Shown: positions 1-8,120, numbered from the stretch's first letter. The stretch: 64,000 bases of DNA from Palsa-892 sp035555855 (GCA_035555855.1 DATMGD010000009.1:1-64000), one strand, 5' to 3'. Numbers and translations: made by a program. The notes: generated by a model not told the origin, from the letters alone.

Positions 1-672
1 ATCAACATGCTCGGGCTCGCCAAGCGCACCAAGGCGAAAATCCTGCAGGCCTCGACCTCGGAAGTGTATGGCGATCCGAACATGCACCCGCAGCGCGAGG
101 ATTACTGGGGCCACGTCAACCCGATCGGCCCGCGCTCGTGCTACGACGAAGGCAAGCGCTGCGCCGAGACGCTGTTCTTCGACTATCACCGCCAGCACAA
201 CATGCCGATCAAGGTAGCGCGCATCTTCAACACCTACGGTCCGCGCATGCACCCGAACGACGGCCGCGTCGTCTCGTCATTCATCATGCAGGCGCTGCAA
301 AACCAGGACATTACGCTATTCGGCGACGGCGAGCAGACGCGTTCGTTCTGCTATGTCGACGACCTGATCGACGGTCTTGTCCGGCTGATGAATTCGCCGG
401 CCAACGTCACCGGCCCGATCAATCTCGGCAACCCGCACGAATTCACGATCGCCGAGCTTGCGAAGATGGTCGTCGAGTTCACCGGCTCGCGCGGCAAGCT
501 CGTGCATCACCCGCTGCCGCAGGACGACCCGAAGCAGCGTCAGCCGGATATTTCCAAGGCCAACGAACTCCTAGGCTGGAAGCCGGCGACAGAGTTGCGC
601 GAAGGCCTCAAGAAAACGATCGCCTACTTCGAAGAGATGATCGCGAAGAAAGTGTTCGTCGCGGCGGATTAA
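1..672 (+). CDS. UDP-glucuronate decarboxylase (UDP-xylose synthase), 5'-truncated by the window edge
   Basis: The visible 223 residues are the C-terminal two thirds of an extended short-chain dehydrogenase. It best resembles UDP-glucuronate decarboxylase, a cytoplasmic NAD-dependent enzyme that makes UDP-xylose for surface polysaccharides. The frame is open at base 1 (reads I-N-M), so the N-terminal NAD-binding glycine motif lies outside the window. Seen in visible numbering: STSEVYG at 18-24, the catalytic Tyr48/Lys52 pair in YDEGK, then RIFNTYGPRM and RSFCYVDDL. Its base composition matches the rest of the chromosome, unlike the next two genes. A dTDP-glucose 4,6-dehydratase is the main alternative, but NTYGPRM and SFCYVDDLI favour the decarboxylase. 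Confidence 0.85.
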   Translation: MNMLGLAKRTKAKILQASTSEVYGDPNMHPQREDYWGHVNPIGPRSCYDEGKRCAETLFFDYHRQHNMPIKVARIFNTYGPRMHPNDGRVVSSFIMQALQNQDITLFGDGEQTRSFCYVDDLIDGLVRLMNSPANVTGPINLGNPHEFTIAELAKMVVEFTGSRGKLVHHPLPQDDPKQRQPDISKANELLGWKPATELREGLKKTIAYFEEMIAKKVFVAAD

Positions 673-720
673 GAAGGCGCGGGCAGATAAATGACGTTAC
701 CCGGCGGCGGAACGTTTTAA

Positions 721-1686
721 GTGGAGCCCGCTTTTTTTAAAATTTTCGACGGCATGGAATTGCTGCCGGATGCTTGGCAAGCGTCACGGAGGGAGCCTCT
801 TTGGTGCTTTAATCCCGCCCTTACGCGATGGAAAGACCAGTGGCTCCTGGCTTATCGGGTCGTTCTAAGTGATCAACGCAGAAGGATCGCAATCTGCCTG
901 CTGGACAAAAACCTAAACGTCGTTCGAAATTCAATCGTTCCTTTTTCAGATATGATCCGTTTCGCGAAAGGATCGAATTACCTTGCCAGAGTAACTTCAT
1001 GGTTCGCCGATCCCCGTATTTTTATCCTCGGCGATCGGGCTTTTTTATATTTTAATTCCGGCTGGCATGAGCCGATGAACCACCAATTCGTCGTCGAGCT
1101 TGCTTCCGGTTCTCTCGCTCCCGCCGGATGCGCCCGGGAGTTATGTCTACGCGAAGATCGTCAAAAGATAGAAAAAAACTGGATGCTTTTTGGCGAACGG
1201 CTTGGATACGCCGTATATTCCACCAGCCCTCATTGCATCCTGCAGCTTGATGAGGAAGACGACGCGTTCATCCATTTCAGAGAAGTCGACCGCTCGCCCC
1301 CGTTTGAATTAAACCGGTTAGGTATCGCCGCGCTACGAGGAGGCGCTCCTCCCTTCCGATGGGGAGAAAATTATTTCTCCTTCTGCCACTCGGTCGCTCC
1401 CACTTCGTCAGGCACCAAATACGAGACATGTGCCTATACATTTTCGGCGCGACCTCCTTTCAAACCACAACTTGGTCCTCGCAAAACTATCCAACTGCCG
1501 AGAACAGTGGCCGCTCCGAAGCTGCCGAAACTCAACCCTGCCATACACGAGGTTACTTACATTTGCGGAGCTGTGCTGTTCCGCGACCAGTGGCATTTGA
1601 GTTATGGAATAGACGACCAGCTATGCGCTTTGGCCATTATACCTTCCAGCAATATTGCCGGATCGATGGCATCACTGACGGGTTGA
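721..1686 (+). CDS. GH130-like five-bladed beta-propeller protein of a polysaccharide locus
   Basis: This 321-residue protein is not firmly recognised. NPALTRW...LAYR near the start, ADPRIFILGDRAFLYFN (about residues 96-112), EKNWMLFG (about 151-158) and a late ICGAVLF blade resemble the spaced repeats of GH130/GH43-like glycosidase, phosphorylase or glycosyltransferase propellers. The start is GTG 721; an in-frame ATG at 754 would remove 11 residues. No signal peptide or membrane segment is visible, so it is probably cytosolic. Two 60-base blocks I counted (721-780, 961-1020) are each 29/60 G+C, against 41/60 in a core-gene block at 29341, and it uses many A/T-ending codons. It converges on and overlaps the next gene by 15 bases. 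A role in sugar-chain synthesis is inferred from context. Confidence 0.6.
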   Translation: MEPAFFKIFDGMELLPDAWQASRREPLWCFNPALTRWKDQWLLAYRVVLSDQRRRIAICLLDKNLNVVRNSIVPFSDMIRFAKGSNYLARVTSWFADPRIFILGDRAFLYFNSGWHEPMNHQFVVELASGSLAPAGCARELCLREDRQKIEKNWMLFGERLGYAVYSTSPHCILQLDEEDDAFIHFREVDRSPPFELNRLGIAALRGGAPPFRWGENYFSFCHSVAPTSSGTKYETCAYTFSARPPFKPQLGPRKTIQLPRTVAAPKLPKLNPAIHEVTYICGAVLFRDQWHLSYGIDDQLCALAIIPSSNIAGSMASLTG

Positions 1687-2565
1687 ATCGTGTTGTTCGG
1701 CACGCCGCAGCATTTCTTCCCTCACAATGAAAGGACTGTTTCGCAGAATCGGCAAGAGCTGCGGCTTTCTGATTTGCGATTGCACGCTTTCGTAGAACCC
1801 GCGCGCTTCCCGCAGATTTTTTACAAAGACCGCTGGAATCGAAATCGACGCGGCGAAATCATCCCATTTGAACGGGCAGTCGATATGTCCGGTATCCAGA
1901 AATGCGAACGGTACGCCGTAGGCGCATGCGAGAATCGCAGCATGAAGCGATCCGGCCAGCACGAACTCAGCAGACGTAATTGCATCGGCGATCTCGAAAA
2001 TTTTATCAGGATCAGGAGGAAGCGACACGCGAACAACTTTCCCGATGCCGGTGGCTTTTTGCAAACTCTCGTCGTCCATCGGATCCAGAATATGAGGAAC
2101 GCAGATAGGCCCCCCTGCCGGAGAAGCACCAGGGCGCGGATGAAACAGAGGGAACAAAAACCCCGGATCGCCGATCGTTGTATCGGATGGGAGCTTGAGA
2201 ACATCACGGGTCAGGGGGCCGCGTACGCCCAAAAATAAACAGTGGGCCAAACTTTTCGCGGGCAACGGAGAATAATCTCGCGCGCCGCATCCCCAAAAGA
2301 CAATGGTCCGCTTGAAGGTTGGATATTTATACAGTCGCCACCAGAAGAGCGTTTTGAGATCCTGCTTTATCTGCCAATCATGGATGACACTTCCGACCAG
2401 CCGGAAAATATCGCCTCGCTGCGTCGCCTTCAGCGGGTCAGCCATCAATTTCCGAACGAATAGCTCTGAAAAGAAATCGCCGAAATTCTGGGTGGCTTCA
2501 CCCTTGCGCCAATAAAAAATTCGGGAAGCCGATACGGCTGCCATCTTCCCAAAAAACGGAATCAT
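1672..2565 (-). CDS. Polysaccharide pyruvyl transferase family protein (ExoV/CsaB-like)
   Basis: This 297-residue protein fits the polysaccharide pyruvyl transferase family, whose members add ketal-linked pyruvate from phosphoenolpyruvate to sugars in exopolysaccharide or cell-wall glycans. Seen: an N-terminal NFGDFFSELFVRKL segment, GCGARDY, FLGVRGPLTRDVL with the family RGP, then IGDPGFLFPL, and near the C-terminus LAGSLHAAILACAYGVPFAFLD, the signature SLHA...A...G.P block. The start is ATG 2565; a second ATG lies seven codons in. It is convergent with the GH130-like gene and shares its reduced G+C (31/60 at 2281-2340). Ketalase activity is inferred from the family; the acceptor cannot be read from sequence. 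Confidence 0.8.
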   Translation of the reverse strand: MIPFFGKMAAVSASRIFYWRKGEATQNFGDFFSELFVRKLMADPLKATQRGDIFRLVGSVIHDWQIKQDLKTLFWWRLYKYPTFKRTIVFWGCGARDYSPLPAKSLAHCLFLGVRGPLTRDVLKLPSDTTIGDPGFLFPLFHPRPGASPAGGPICVPHILDPMDDESLQKATGIGKVVRVSLPPDPDKIFEIADAITSAEFVLAGSLHAAILACAYGVPFAFLDTGHIDCPFKWDDFAASISIPAVFVKNLREARGFYESVQSQIRKPQLLPILRNSPFIVREEMLRRAEQHDSTRQ

Positions 2566-2600
2566 GCCCCGCCAACGTAATGCAATTACTTAAATACTTA

Positions 2601-2690
2601 TGGCGGAAGGGGCGGGATTCGAACCCGCGATACGGTTTCCCGCATACACACTTTCCAGGCGTGCGCCTTAAACCACTCGGCCACCCTTCC
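2601..2690 (-). tRNA. tRNA-Ser (anticodon GGA)
   Basis: Read on the minus strand it folds as a class II tRNA of 90 bases. The acceptor arm GGAAGGG pairs with CCCTTCC, followed by discriminator G and an encoded CCA (2601-2603). The D arm contains GGCCGAGTGG, the anticodon loop reads CTGGAAA (anticodon GGA), there is a long variable arm, and the T loop is GGTTCGAATCC. The long variable arm and GGA anticodon both fit serine (UCC/UCU codons). It sits directly beside the low-G+C polysaccharide genes. Confidence 0.97.
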
Positions 2691-2704
2691 GCGAAATCGG
2701 GCGG

Positions 2705-2732
2705 ACTATACCCATCAAGCTTCTCGATACAA
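2705..2732 (-). promoter_or_regulatory. Probable sigma-70 promoter of tRNA-Ser
   Basis: On the minus strand TTGTAT (2727-2732) and TATAGT (2705-2710) are separated by 16 bases. Transcription would begin near 2697, just before the mature tRNA 5' end at 2690. Both hexamers are near consensus; this is sequence inference only. Confidence 0.45.
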
Positions 2733-2798
2733 GTTGCCTGGTTGAGACGCGGGGCACGCCGCGGTTGCGCGGATTGGGGCGGCAGGTTACGAGTTTTC

Positions 2799-3122
2799 AT
2801 GATCCGCTTCCTGTTCCGCTTCATCGGCCTTTGGCTGCTCGCCGGCGCCTTCGTGGCGCTGGTGATCGACGGCACGCGCTCGATCTCGGCAGGAAGGCTC
2901 GCCATCACCCAGTTCGGCACAGCCTGGGATTCGCTGCACCCGACGAGCTTCGATGCCATGCGAACCTGGATCGAAACACAGCTGCCCATGTGGGTGTGGA
3001 ATCCGGCGCTGCTCTCGGTCCTCCTGACCCCGATCTGGGTGGTGCTCGGCGTCCTCGGCCTCCTGTTCGTGCTGGTCGGCCGCAAGCGGCGGCAGCAAAT
3101 CGGCTACTCTTCCCGCGATTAG
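2799..3122 (+). CDS. Small two-helix membrane protein of unknown function
   Basis: This 107-residue protein is not recognised. It has two strongly hydrophobic segments, LWLLAGAFVALVI near residues 11-23 and LLSVLLTPIWVVLGVLGLLFVLV near 71-93, joined by a polar stretch with an amphipathic look and followed by the basic tail GRKRRQQ. It probably spans the inner membrane twice with the basic tail in the cytoplasm. The ATG at 2799 is preferred: the frame stays open upstream, but only through tRNA-Ser. It stands alone between the tRNA and msrA. High G+C and ordinary codon use suggest a resident gene. Confidence 0.7.
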   Translation: MIRFLFRFIGLWLLAGAFVALVIDGTRSISAGRLAITQFGTAWDSLHPTSFDAMRTWIETQLPMWVWNPALLSVLLTPIWVVLGVLGLLFVLVGRKRRQQIGYSSRD

Positions 3123-3174
3123 CCTAATTGACGCGCGGCGCGGCGCACGGGATCATTTTGCTGGCGAAGATGTG

Positions 3175-3198
3175 ATAGCGCCGGGCAAGCGGCGCTAT
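3175..3198. terminator. Perfect stem-loop between the small membrane protein and msrA
   Basis: TAGCGCCG (3176-3183) and CGGCGCTA (3190-3197) pair perfectly around a six-base loop, and A3175/T3198 extends the stem. Only three T follow on the plus strand, so it is a weak terminator candidate for the upstream gene or a structure in the msrA leader. Confidence 0.4.
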
Positions 3199-3250
3199 TT
3201 CCGTACTCTTATATATGCGGTGAAATTCATCGTTGTTTCGGAGATTGGCC

Positions 3251-3904
3251 ATGCTGTTCTTCCGCAAATCAAATGAACTCCCCGCCTCCGGCAAGGCGCT
3301 GCCGGGCCGCGCGGGCGCGATCCCCACCGCCGAGCGGCATTTCATTTCCGGTCATCCGCTGAAGGGCCCCTATCCCGAAGGCAGCGCGAAAGCACTGTTC
3401 GCGCTCGGCTGCTTCTGGGGGGCGGAGCGCAAGTTCTGGCAACTGCCCGGCGTGTGGGCGACGGCCGTCGGCTATGTCGCGGGAGAAACGCCGAACCCGA
3501 CTTACGAGGAAGTCTGCTCCGGCCGGACCGGGCACACCGAAGCCGTGCTCGTGATCTACGATCCGAAGCAGATCACCTACGGCGAACTCTTGAAGACGTT
3601 CTGGGAAAGCCACGACCCGACGCAAGGCATGCGGCAGGGCAACGATGTCGGCACGCAATATCGCTCGGGCATCTACACTTATAACGAAGCGCAACGGGAA
3701 GCCGCGGAAGCATCGAAGAAACAGTACGAGGCCGCGCTGAAGCAAAAAGGTTACAGCGCGATCACCACCGAAATTCTGCCCGCGCCGGAATTCTACTTCG
3801 CCGAGGATTATCACCAGCAGTATCTCGCCAAGAACCCGCGCGGCTATTGCGGGCTCGGCGGCACGGGCGTCGTCTGTCAGATCGGCACCGGAGTCGCTGC
3901 GTGA
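3251..3904 (+). CDS. msrA: Peptide-methionine (S)-S-oxide reductase MsrA
   Basis: A 217-residue methionine sulfoxide reductase A that reduces the S epimer of oxidised methionine in proteins, with electrons normally coming from thioredoxin. The active-site block ALGCFWGAERKFW places catalytic Cys54; GHTEAVLVIYDP and DPTQGMRQGNDVGTQYRS are standard family blocks. Two more cysteines near the C-terminus (Cys200, Cys209) are in the place of the resolving cysteines that relay electrons to thioredoxin. ATG 3251 is chosen; an in-frame TTG lies six codons upstream. No signal peptide is seen, so the cytoplasmic form is expected. Its stop overlaps the GTG of the next gene, so the two are probably co-transcribed. 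Confidence 0.95.
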   Translation: MLFFRKSNELPASGKALPGRAGAIPTAERHFISGHPLKGPYPEGSAKALFALGCFWGAERKFWQLPGVWATAVGYVAGETPNPTYEEVCSGRTGHTEAVLVIYDPKQITYGELLKTFWESHDPTQGMRQGNDVGTQYRSGIYTYNEAQREAAEASKKQYEAALKQKGYSAITTEILPAPEFYFAEDYHQQYLAKNPRGYCGLGGTGVVCQIGTGVAA

Positions 3905-4476
3905 ACAGAAACAAGAAAGAAGTTCCCGGCCCGATCGAATACGTCATCGAATGGCTGATCGTCCGCAGCCGCTGGCTGATGGCGCCGTTCTATATCGGGC
4001 TGATCGCCGGGCTCGCGGTGCTGCTCGTGAAATTCGGAGCCGAACTCGTCCACTACGTCTCGATCGCTCTTTCCGGCAGCGAGTCCGACATCATCCTCGG
4101 CGTATTGTCGCTGATCGACCTTGCGCTGACCGGCAATCTCGTCCTGATCGTCATCTTCTCGGGCTACGAGAATTTCGTCTCGAAGATCGAAGGCGACGGC
4201 GACCATGACCGGCCGAACTGGATGGAGAAGGTCGATTTCGGCGGGCTTAAACAAAAACTCATCACCTCGATCGTCGCGATCTCGGCAGTGCAGGTCCTGA
4301 AGGCGTTCATGAATGTCCAGCAATACGACTCGGTCAAGCTGGGCTGGCTCGTCGGCATCCACGGCCTGTTTCTCGTCTCGCTGATCGCGGTCGCCTTCGC
4401 CGATTTCCTCGGCGCGCGCGCCGAAAGCGGTCACGAGCCCGAAGGCCGCTACAGCACGGGTAAAAAGAAGCACTAG
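3901..4476 (+). CDS. UPF0114 (YqhA-like) inner-membrane protein
   Basis: A 191-residue polytopic membrane protein of the UPF0114/YqhA family, whose function is unknown. Hydrophobic segments appear near residues 26-45 (MAPFYIGLIAGLAVLLVKF), 60-92 and 121-175; the family phrase LVLIVIFSGYENFVSKI is present. The start is GTG 3901, overlapping the TGA of msrA (GTGA), which supports translational coupling. The C-terminus is short, polar and lysine-rich. Pairing with msrA hints at a stress-related role, but that is inference from position. Confidence 0.88.
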   Translation: MNRNKKEVPGPIEYVIEWLIVRSRWLMAPFYIGLIAGLAVLLVKFGAELVHYVSIALSGSESDIILGVLSLIDLALTGNLVLIVIFSGYENFVSKIEGDGDHDRPNWMEKVDFGGLKQKLITSIVAISAVQVLKAFMNVQQYDSVKLGWLVGIHGLFLVSLIAVAFADFLGARAESGHEPEGRYSTGKKKH

Positions 4477-4489
4477 CAGCGAAGCTGCT
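4475..4489. terminator. Short symmetric hairpin between two convergent genes
   Basis: AGCAGC (4475-4480) and GCTGCT (4484-4489) pair around GAA and overlap the stop codons of both converging genes. No T run follows on either strand, so any terminator role is weak. Confidence 0.3.
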
Positions 4490-5001
4490 CAGCGCTCGAT
4501 CAGCCAGCGGTTCACGGCCTGGTGAAAATTCAGCGGGCCCGGCACCGTCATGTGCGTCTTCAAATATTTGAAGCCGGCCTTCTGCAAGGTGCGGTTCGGC
4601 CCGGTATTGAAAGCGTTCGGTTCGCAAAATAGCTGCTTTAATTTCAGCTCGCGAAAATAGATATCGACGCTTTGCCGCACGCAGGCGGCGCCGATGCCTT
4701 TCATCCGGTTGTCCGGCTTGGTGACATGAAGATGCATGAAGGCGGATTCGCCGAACGAAATTTTATCGCAGCTCGAAAAGCCCGCAGGCTCGCCGCCGGC
4801 GAGCCAGATCAAAAAGAAACGCAGACGATTCTCGAGCGGTTGCGTAAAATCGTTCACGAACCGCGCGCGCCAGTCGTCCGGCGGCGGCAGGCGTGCCGGA
4901 TCGACGCCGATCATCTCGAGATGCTCGGGCGTCGAGCGATGAAAATAGTCGATGACGATTCCGGTTTCGGAAAGCGCCATCGGCCTGACGGCAAGATCCA
5001 T
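4489..5001 (-). CDS. GNAT-family N-acetyltransferase
   Basis: A 170-residue single-domain GNAT acetyltransferase that would move an acetyl group from acetyl-CoA to an unknown amine. The acetyl-CoA pyrophosphate loop appears as RMKGIGAACVRQSV within MHLHVTKPDNRMKGIG, followed by the typical late block CEPNAFNTGPNRTLQKAGF. The start is set at ATG 5001; an in-frame TTG at 5016 would add five residues. The end PGPLNFHQAVNRWLIER resembles a subgroup of small-molecule or ribosomal-protein acetyltransferase relatives, but the substrate cannot be assigned. It is convergent with the UPF0114 gene and has tRNA-Arg behind it, so it seems monocistronic. Confidence 0.85.
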   Translation of the reverse strand: MDLAVRPMALSETGIVIDYFHRSTPEHLEMIGVDPARLPPPDDWRARFVNDFTQPLENRLRFFLIWLAGGEPAGFSSCDKISFGESAFMHLHVTKPDNRMKGIGAACVRQSVDIYFRELKLKQLFCEPNAFNTGPNRTLQKAGFKYLKTHMTVPGPLNFHQAVNRWLIER

Positions 5002-5109
5002 AACCACTCCCGGCAAACGAAACGTCCAAATCTAACCGTTGCCGTCGGGGCAAAACCAGCGCGGCAGGGATGAAATTTCCTGAAGCGGATCGATCGAAAA
5101 GCAAGGGGG

Positions 5110-5186
<77 letters not shown>

Positions 5187-5196
5187 AGTGCTTTGG

Positions 5197-5224
5197 CTTT
5201 AACCGATCGGATGCACGAGTTCAA
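5197..5224 (-). promoter_or_regulatory. Possible promoter of tRNA-Arg
   Basis: On the minus strand TTGAAC (5219-5224) and TTAAAG (5197-5202) are 16 bases apart, which would start transcription about four bases before the mature tRNA. The -10 match is only partial. Confidence 0.35.
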
Positions 5225-5248
5225 CGCGCCGATAAAAGGCGGCGCGTT
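5223..5248. repeat. 9-bp perfect inverted repeat between actR and tRNA-Arg
   Basis: AACGCGCCG (5223-5231) and CGGCGCGTT (5240-5248) are exact reverse complements around an eight-base AT-rich loop. It lies 25 bases after the actR stop, so it may end actR transcription, although no T run follows on the minus strand. Confidence 0.4.
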
Positions 5249-5272
5249 GCGGCGTTTTGATCGCTATTTTGC

Positions 5273-5839
5273 TTAACGCGGGGCGCGCTTGGCGAGAATG
5301 CGCTGGAGCGTCCGGCGGTGCATGTTGAGCCGGCGCGCCGTCTCGGAAACGTTGCGGTTGCACAGCTCATAGACGCGCTGGATATGCTCCCAGCGCACCC
5401 GATCGGCCGACATCGGATTTTCCGGAAGCTGCGGCATCTGCCCCGGCTCGGCTTTCAGCGCCGCGCAAACCTCGTCGGCATCGGCGGGCTTCGAGAGATA
5501 GTCGATGGCCCCGAGCTTCACGGCATTCACCGCGGTCGCGATATTGCCGTAGCCGGTGAGGACGACGCCGCGCGCATCGGGACGGCGATCCTTGAGCGCC
5601 GAGATGACTTCGAGTCCGCTGCCATCGCCAAGACGCATATCGACGACCGCGTAAGCAGGCGGCGTCTTCGTTACGGCAGCCACGCCTTCGGCGACCGAAC
5701 TTGCGGTGGTGACGGAAAAGCCGCGGCCTTCCATGGCGCGCGCCAGACGATCGAGAAACGGCTTGTCGTCGTCGACGATCAACAGGCTTGCTTCAATGGC
5801 ATTCTTCGCGGCGGCATCGATTGCGGTGATCTCGGGCAT
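5273..5839 (-). CDS. actR: Two-component response regulator ActR/RegA (PrrA) family
   Basis: A 188-residue response regulator of the redox-sensing RegA/ActR/PrrA family, the DNA-binding partner of the kinase encoded upstream. The receiver domain (about residues 17-130) has the acidic pair in LLIVDDDKPF and the phospho-acceptor Asp67 in VVDMRLGDGSG; Lys is present in DYLSKPAD. The C-terminal Fis-type helix-turn-helix NVSETARRLNMHRRTLQRI is the family hallmark. ATG 5839 is chosen, giving the usual family length; an upstream GTG/ATG extension would run into actS. It follows actS by 64 bases in the same direction. Relatives control photosynthesis, CO2 fixation, nitrogen fixation or acid tolerance; which applies here cannot be read. 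Confidence 0.93.
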   Translation of the reverse strand: MPEITAIDAAAKNAIEASLLIVDDDKPFLDRLARAMEGRGFSVTTASSVAEGVAAVTKTPPAYAVVDMRLGDGSGLEVISALKDRRPDARGVVLTGYGNIATAVNAVKLGAIDYLSKPADADEVCAALKAEPGQMPQLPENPMSADRVRWEHIQRVYELCNRNVSETARRLNMHRRTLQRILAKRAPR

Positions 5840-5903
5840 GGGCGCGTTCCACCTTCCGGTTGCGGTACTTGCGTTCCGTGAGCCCCTTTTCCCCGCGTTT
5901 GTT

Positions 5904-7277
5904 TTATTCCGCCGCCGGTTCACCCGCAAGGCGGTCCTGAATACCGCTTTCCGGGGCGCTTACGCCGCCGGCCTGTTGCGGTTTCGGCGCGAGCTTGGCA
6001 CGCGGCCAGTGTACGCGCACGATCGCGCCTTGCTGGGGTTCGGGACGATTTTTCACGCTGATCGCCGCGCCCGAACGCTCCAGCAATGTCTTCGCGATGA
6101 AGATGCCGAGCCCGAGCCCCTGCGGCGTCTTGCCGCCCTTGTTGCGCCAGGACACATAAGGATTGCCGATCTCGTTGATGATGTCGTCGGCGAAGCCGGG
6201 GCCATCGTCGGTAACGATGATCTCGACCTCATCGCCCGACCATGTCGCCTTGATCGTCACCTCGCGCTTAGCGAAATCGACGGCGTTCTCGACGATGTTG
6301 CCGAGCCCGTGCAGGATGCCGGGATTGCGCGCGATCACCGGCTCGCCCTGGCGCTCCTTCGGCAGATCGAGAATGATGTCGATGCCGAAATTGCGATGGG
6401 GCTCCGCGACTTCGTTCAAAAGCTGTGTCATCGAAAGCTGGTCGAACGGCGCGTCGCCCGAGCCGAGCGAAGCGATCCGGCGCAGGATGGCGCGGCAGCG
6501 TTCGCTCTGATCTCGCAGAAGGCGAATATCGTCGGCATAAGGCCCGTCCGCAGGCATCGCGCGTTCCAGTTCGCGCACGACGAGCGCGATCGTCGCGAGC
6601 GGCGTGCCAAGCTCGTGCGCCGCCGCCGCCGCAAGACCGTCAAGCGCCGAGAGATGCTGCTCGCGTTCGAGCGCAAGTTCGGTCGCGGCGAGCGCGTCGG
6701 AAAGCTGGCGTGTTTCGTCGGCGATCTTCCAGGTGTAGATGCCGATGAAACCGACCTGCACGGCCATCGCGACCCATTCGCTGATGCGGTAGAGGAGCGG
6801 AAAGGTCAGCCCGCCCGGCACCGCCCATGGCAGCGGAATGTAGGAGAGCGTGAGCACTGTCACTGCGACGATGATGAGGAGGCCGAGCAGCAGCGTGGTA
6901 CGCGGCGTCAGCGCCGTCGCCGAAATCAAAAACGGCGCAAGGAAGAAAGCGAAGAACGGGTTGTCGAGACCGCCGGTGAAATAGAGCAGCCCGGCAAGCT
7001 CGATGATGTCGAAGGCCAGGAGAAAGCCCGCCGCCGAATCGACGAGGAAATGCGGGCGCGGATACCTGAGCCTGAGGCCGAGATTGGTAGCCGCCGAAAC
7101 CGCGACGATGCCGAGCGTCGGCGCCAGCGGAAAATCGAACCCGAGCCCCCAGCGCACGGCTAGGAGCGTGATGGTCTGGCCGATGACGACGAGCCAGCGC
7201 AGGCGGATGAAGGTATCGAGCCTCAGCCCGTAGCGCCGGTCATCACTCGGGCGCAGGAGAACTTCCAAGCCAAGCAT
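5904..7277 (-). CDS. actS: Redox-sensing sensor histidine kinase ActS/RegB (PrrB) family
   Basis: A 457-residue membrane histidine kinase. About six hydrophobic helices fill residues 25-180. The fully conserved GGLDNPF at 102-108 matches the quinone-sensing heptapeptide of RegB. The dimerisation/phosphorylation block AAAAHELGTPLATI places His221, and Cys261 in ERCRAIL sits where RegB-type kinases carry their redox-active cysteine. The ATP domain shows NIVENAVDFA, DDGPGFADDI and GLGLGIFIAKTLLERSG. Known family members sense the ubiquinone pool and the thiol state and phosphorylate RegA. The gene is upstream of actR and divergent from an ABC exporter. Confidence 0.93.
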   Translation of the reverse strand: MLGLEVLLRPSDDRRYGLRLDTFIRLRWLVVIGQTITLLAVRWGLGFDFPLAPTLGIVAVSAATNLGLRLRYPRPHFLVDSAAGFLLAFDIIELAGLLYFTGGLDNPFFAFFLAPFLISATALTPRTTLLLGLLIIVAVTVLTLSYIPLPWAVPGGLTFPLLYRISEWVAMAVQVGFIGIYTWKIADETRQLSDALAATELALEREQHLSALDGLAAAAAHELGTPLATIALVVRELERAMPADGPYADDIRLLRDQSERCRAILRRIASLGSGDAPFDQLSMTQLLNEVAEPHRNFGIDIILDLPKERQGEPVIARNPGILHGLGNIVENAVDFAKREVTIKATWSGDEVEIIVTDDGPGFADDIINEIGNPYVSWRNKGGKTPQGLGLGIFIAKTLLERSGAAISVKNRPEPQQGAIVRVHWPRAKLAPKPQQAGGVSAPESGIQDRLAGEPAAE

Positions 7278-7343
7278 TGCCGCAATCTATGCCTATCTCG
7301 ACGGTTGTGAAGCCGCATCAAACCGTGGCATTTCGTAGCGCGA

Positions 7344-8120
7344 ATGGATCCCATGCACGCCCAATTACCGGCCATCGAAGCGGACAGGCTCGTCAAGCAC
7401 TATGGCGAGTCGATTGCCGTGGACGGCATTTCGTTTGCGATCGAAACCGGCAGCATCACCGGACTGCTCGGTGGCAACGGCGCCGGCAAGACGACAACGA
7501 TCGGCATGATCATGGGGCTGATCGCGCCGACCTCCGGTGCGGTGAAAGTGTTCGGCGCCGATATGGCGACGGAGCCCTATCGCGCGCTCTACCGGATGAA
7601 TTTCGAGAGCCCTTACGTCGATCTGCCGCATCGCCTGACGGTGCGCGAGAACCTGAAGGTGTTCGGCCTTCTCTACGGCCTCGACAATGTTTCGGCGCGC
7701 ATCGAAAAACTTGCAGGCGAACTCGACCTCACCGAGTTCGTCGATCGCGCCGCCGGCAAGCTTTCGGCCGGTCAGAAGACGCGCGTTGCGCTCGCCAAGG
7801 CGCTAATCAACGAACCCGATGTTCTGGTGCTGGACGAGCCGACCGCTTCGCTCGATCCCGACACCGCCGACTGGATCCGCAGCCATCTCGAACGCTATCG
7901 CGCGCGCAGGAATGCGACGATCCTGCTCGCCTCGCACAACATGTACGAAGTCGAGCGGCTGTGTGATCGCGTCATCATGATGAAGCGCGGCCGGATCGTC
8001 GATGACGGTGCGCCGGACGATCTCATCGCGCGCTACGGTCGGCACAATCTCGAGGAAGTCTTCCTCGATGTCGCGCGCGGGCGGCGCGAGCCGAACTTCG
8101 CGGGAGACGCTGCGCAATGA
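7344..8120 (+). CDS. ABC-2 type exporter, ATP-binding subunit
   Basis: A 258-residue ATPase subunit that would power export by the permease encoded next. The Walker A motif is GGNGAGKTTT, the signature is LSAGQKTRVALAKAL (LSAGQ in place of LSGGQ), and Walker B is VLVLDEPTASLDPD, followed by the switch histidine in LLASHNMYEVERL. The C-terminal stretch LEEVFLDVARG is typical of ABC-2 drug or polysaccharide exporters (CcmA/NodI-like). ATG 7344 is used; ATG 7353 is an alternative. The stop overlaps the permease start (ATGA), so the two proteins are translationally coupled. The substrate is unknown. Confidence 0.9.
   Translation: MDPMHAQLPAIEADRLVKHYGESIAVDGISFAIETGSITGLLGGNGAGKTTTIGMIMGLIAPTSGAVKVFGADMATEPYRALYRMNFESPYVDLPHRLTVRENLKVFGLLYGLDNVSARIEKLAGELDLTEFVDRAAGKLSAGQKTRVALAKALINEPDVLVLDEPTASLDPDTADWIRSHLERYRARRNATILLASHNMYEVERLCDRVIMMKRGRIVDDGAPDDLIARYGRHNLEEVFLDVARGRREPNFAGDAAQ

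Noticed and set aside
2498..3098. Minus-strand open frames across tRNA-Ser and the small membrane protein.
   Set aside because: They run through the tRNA gene and show only Arg/Ala/Pro-rich composition without motifs.
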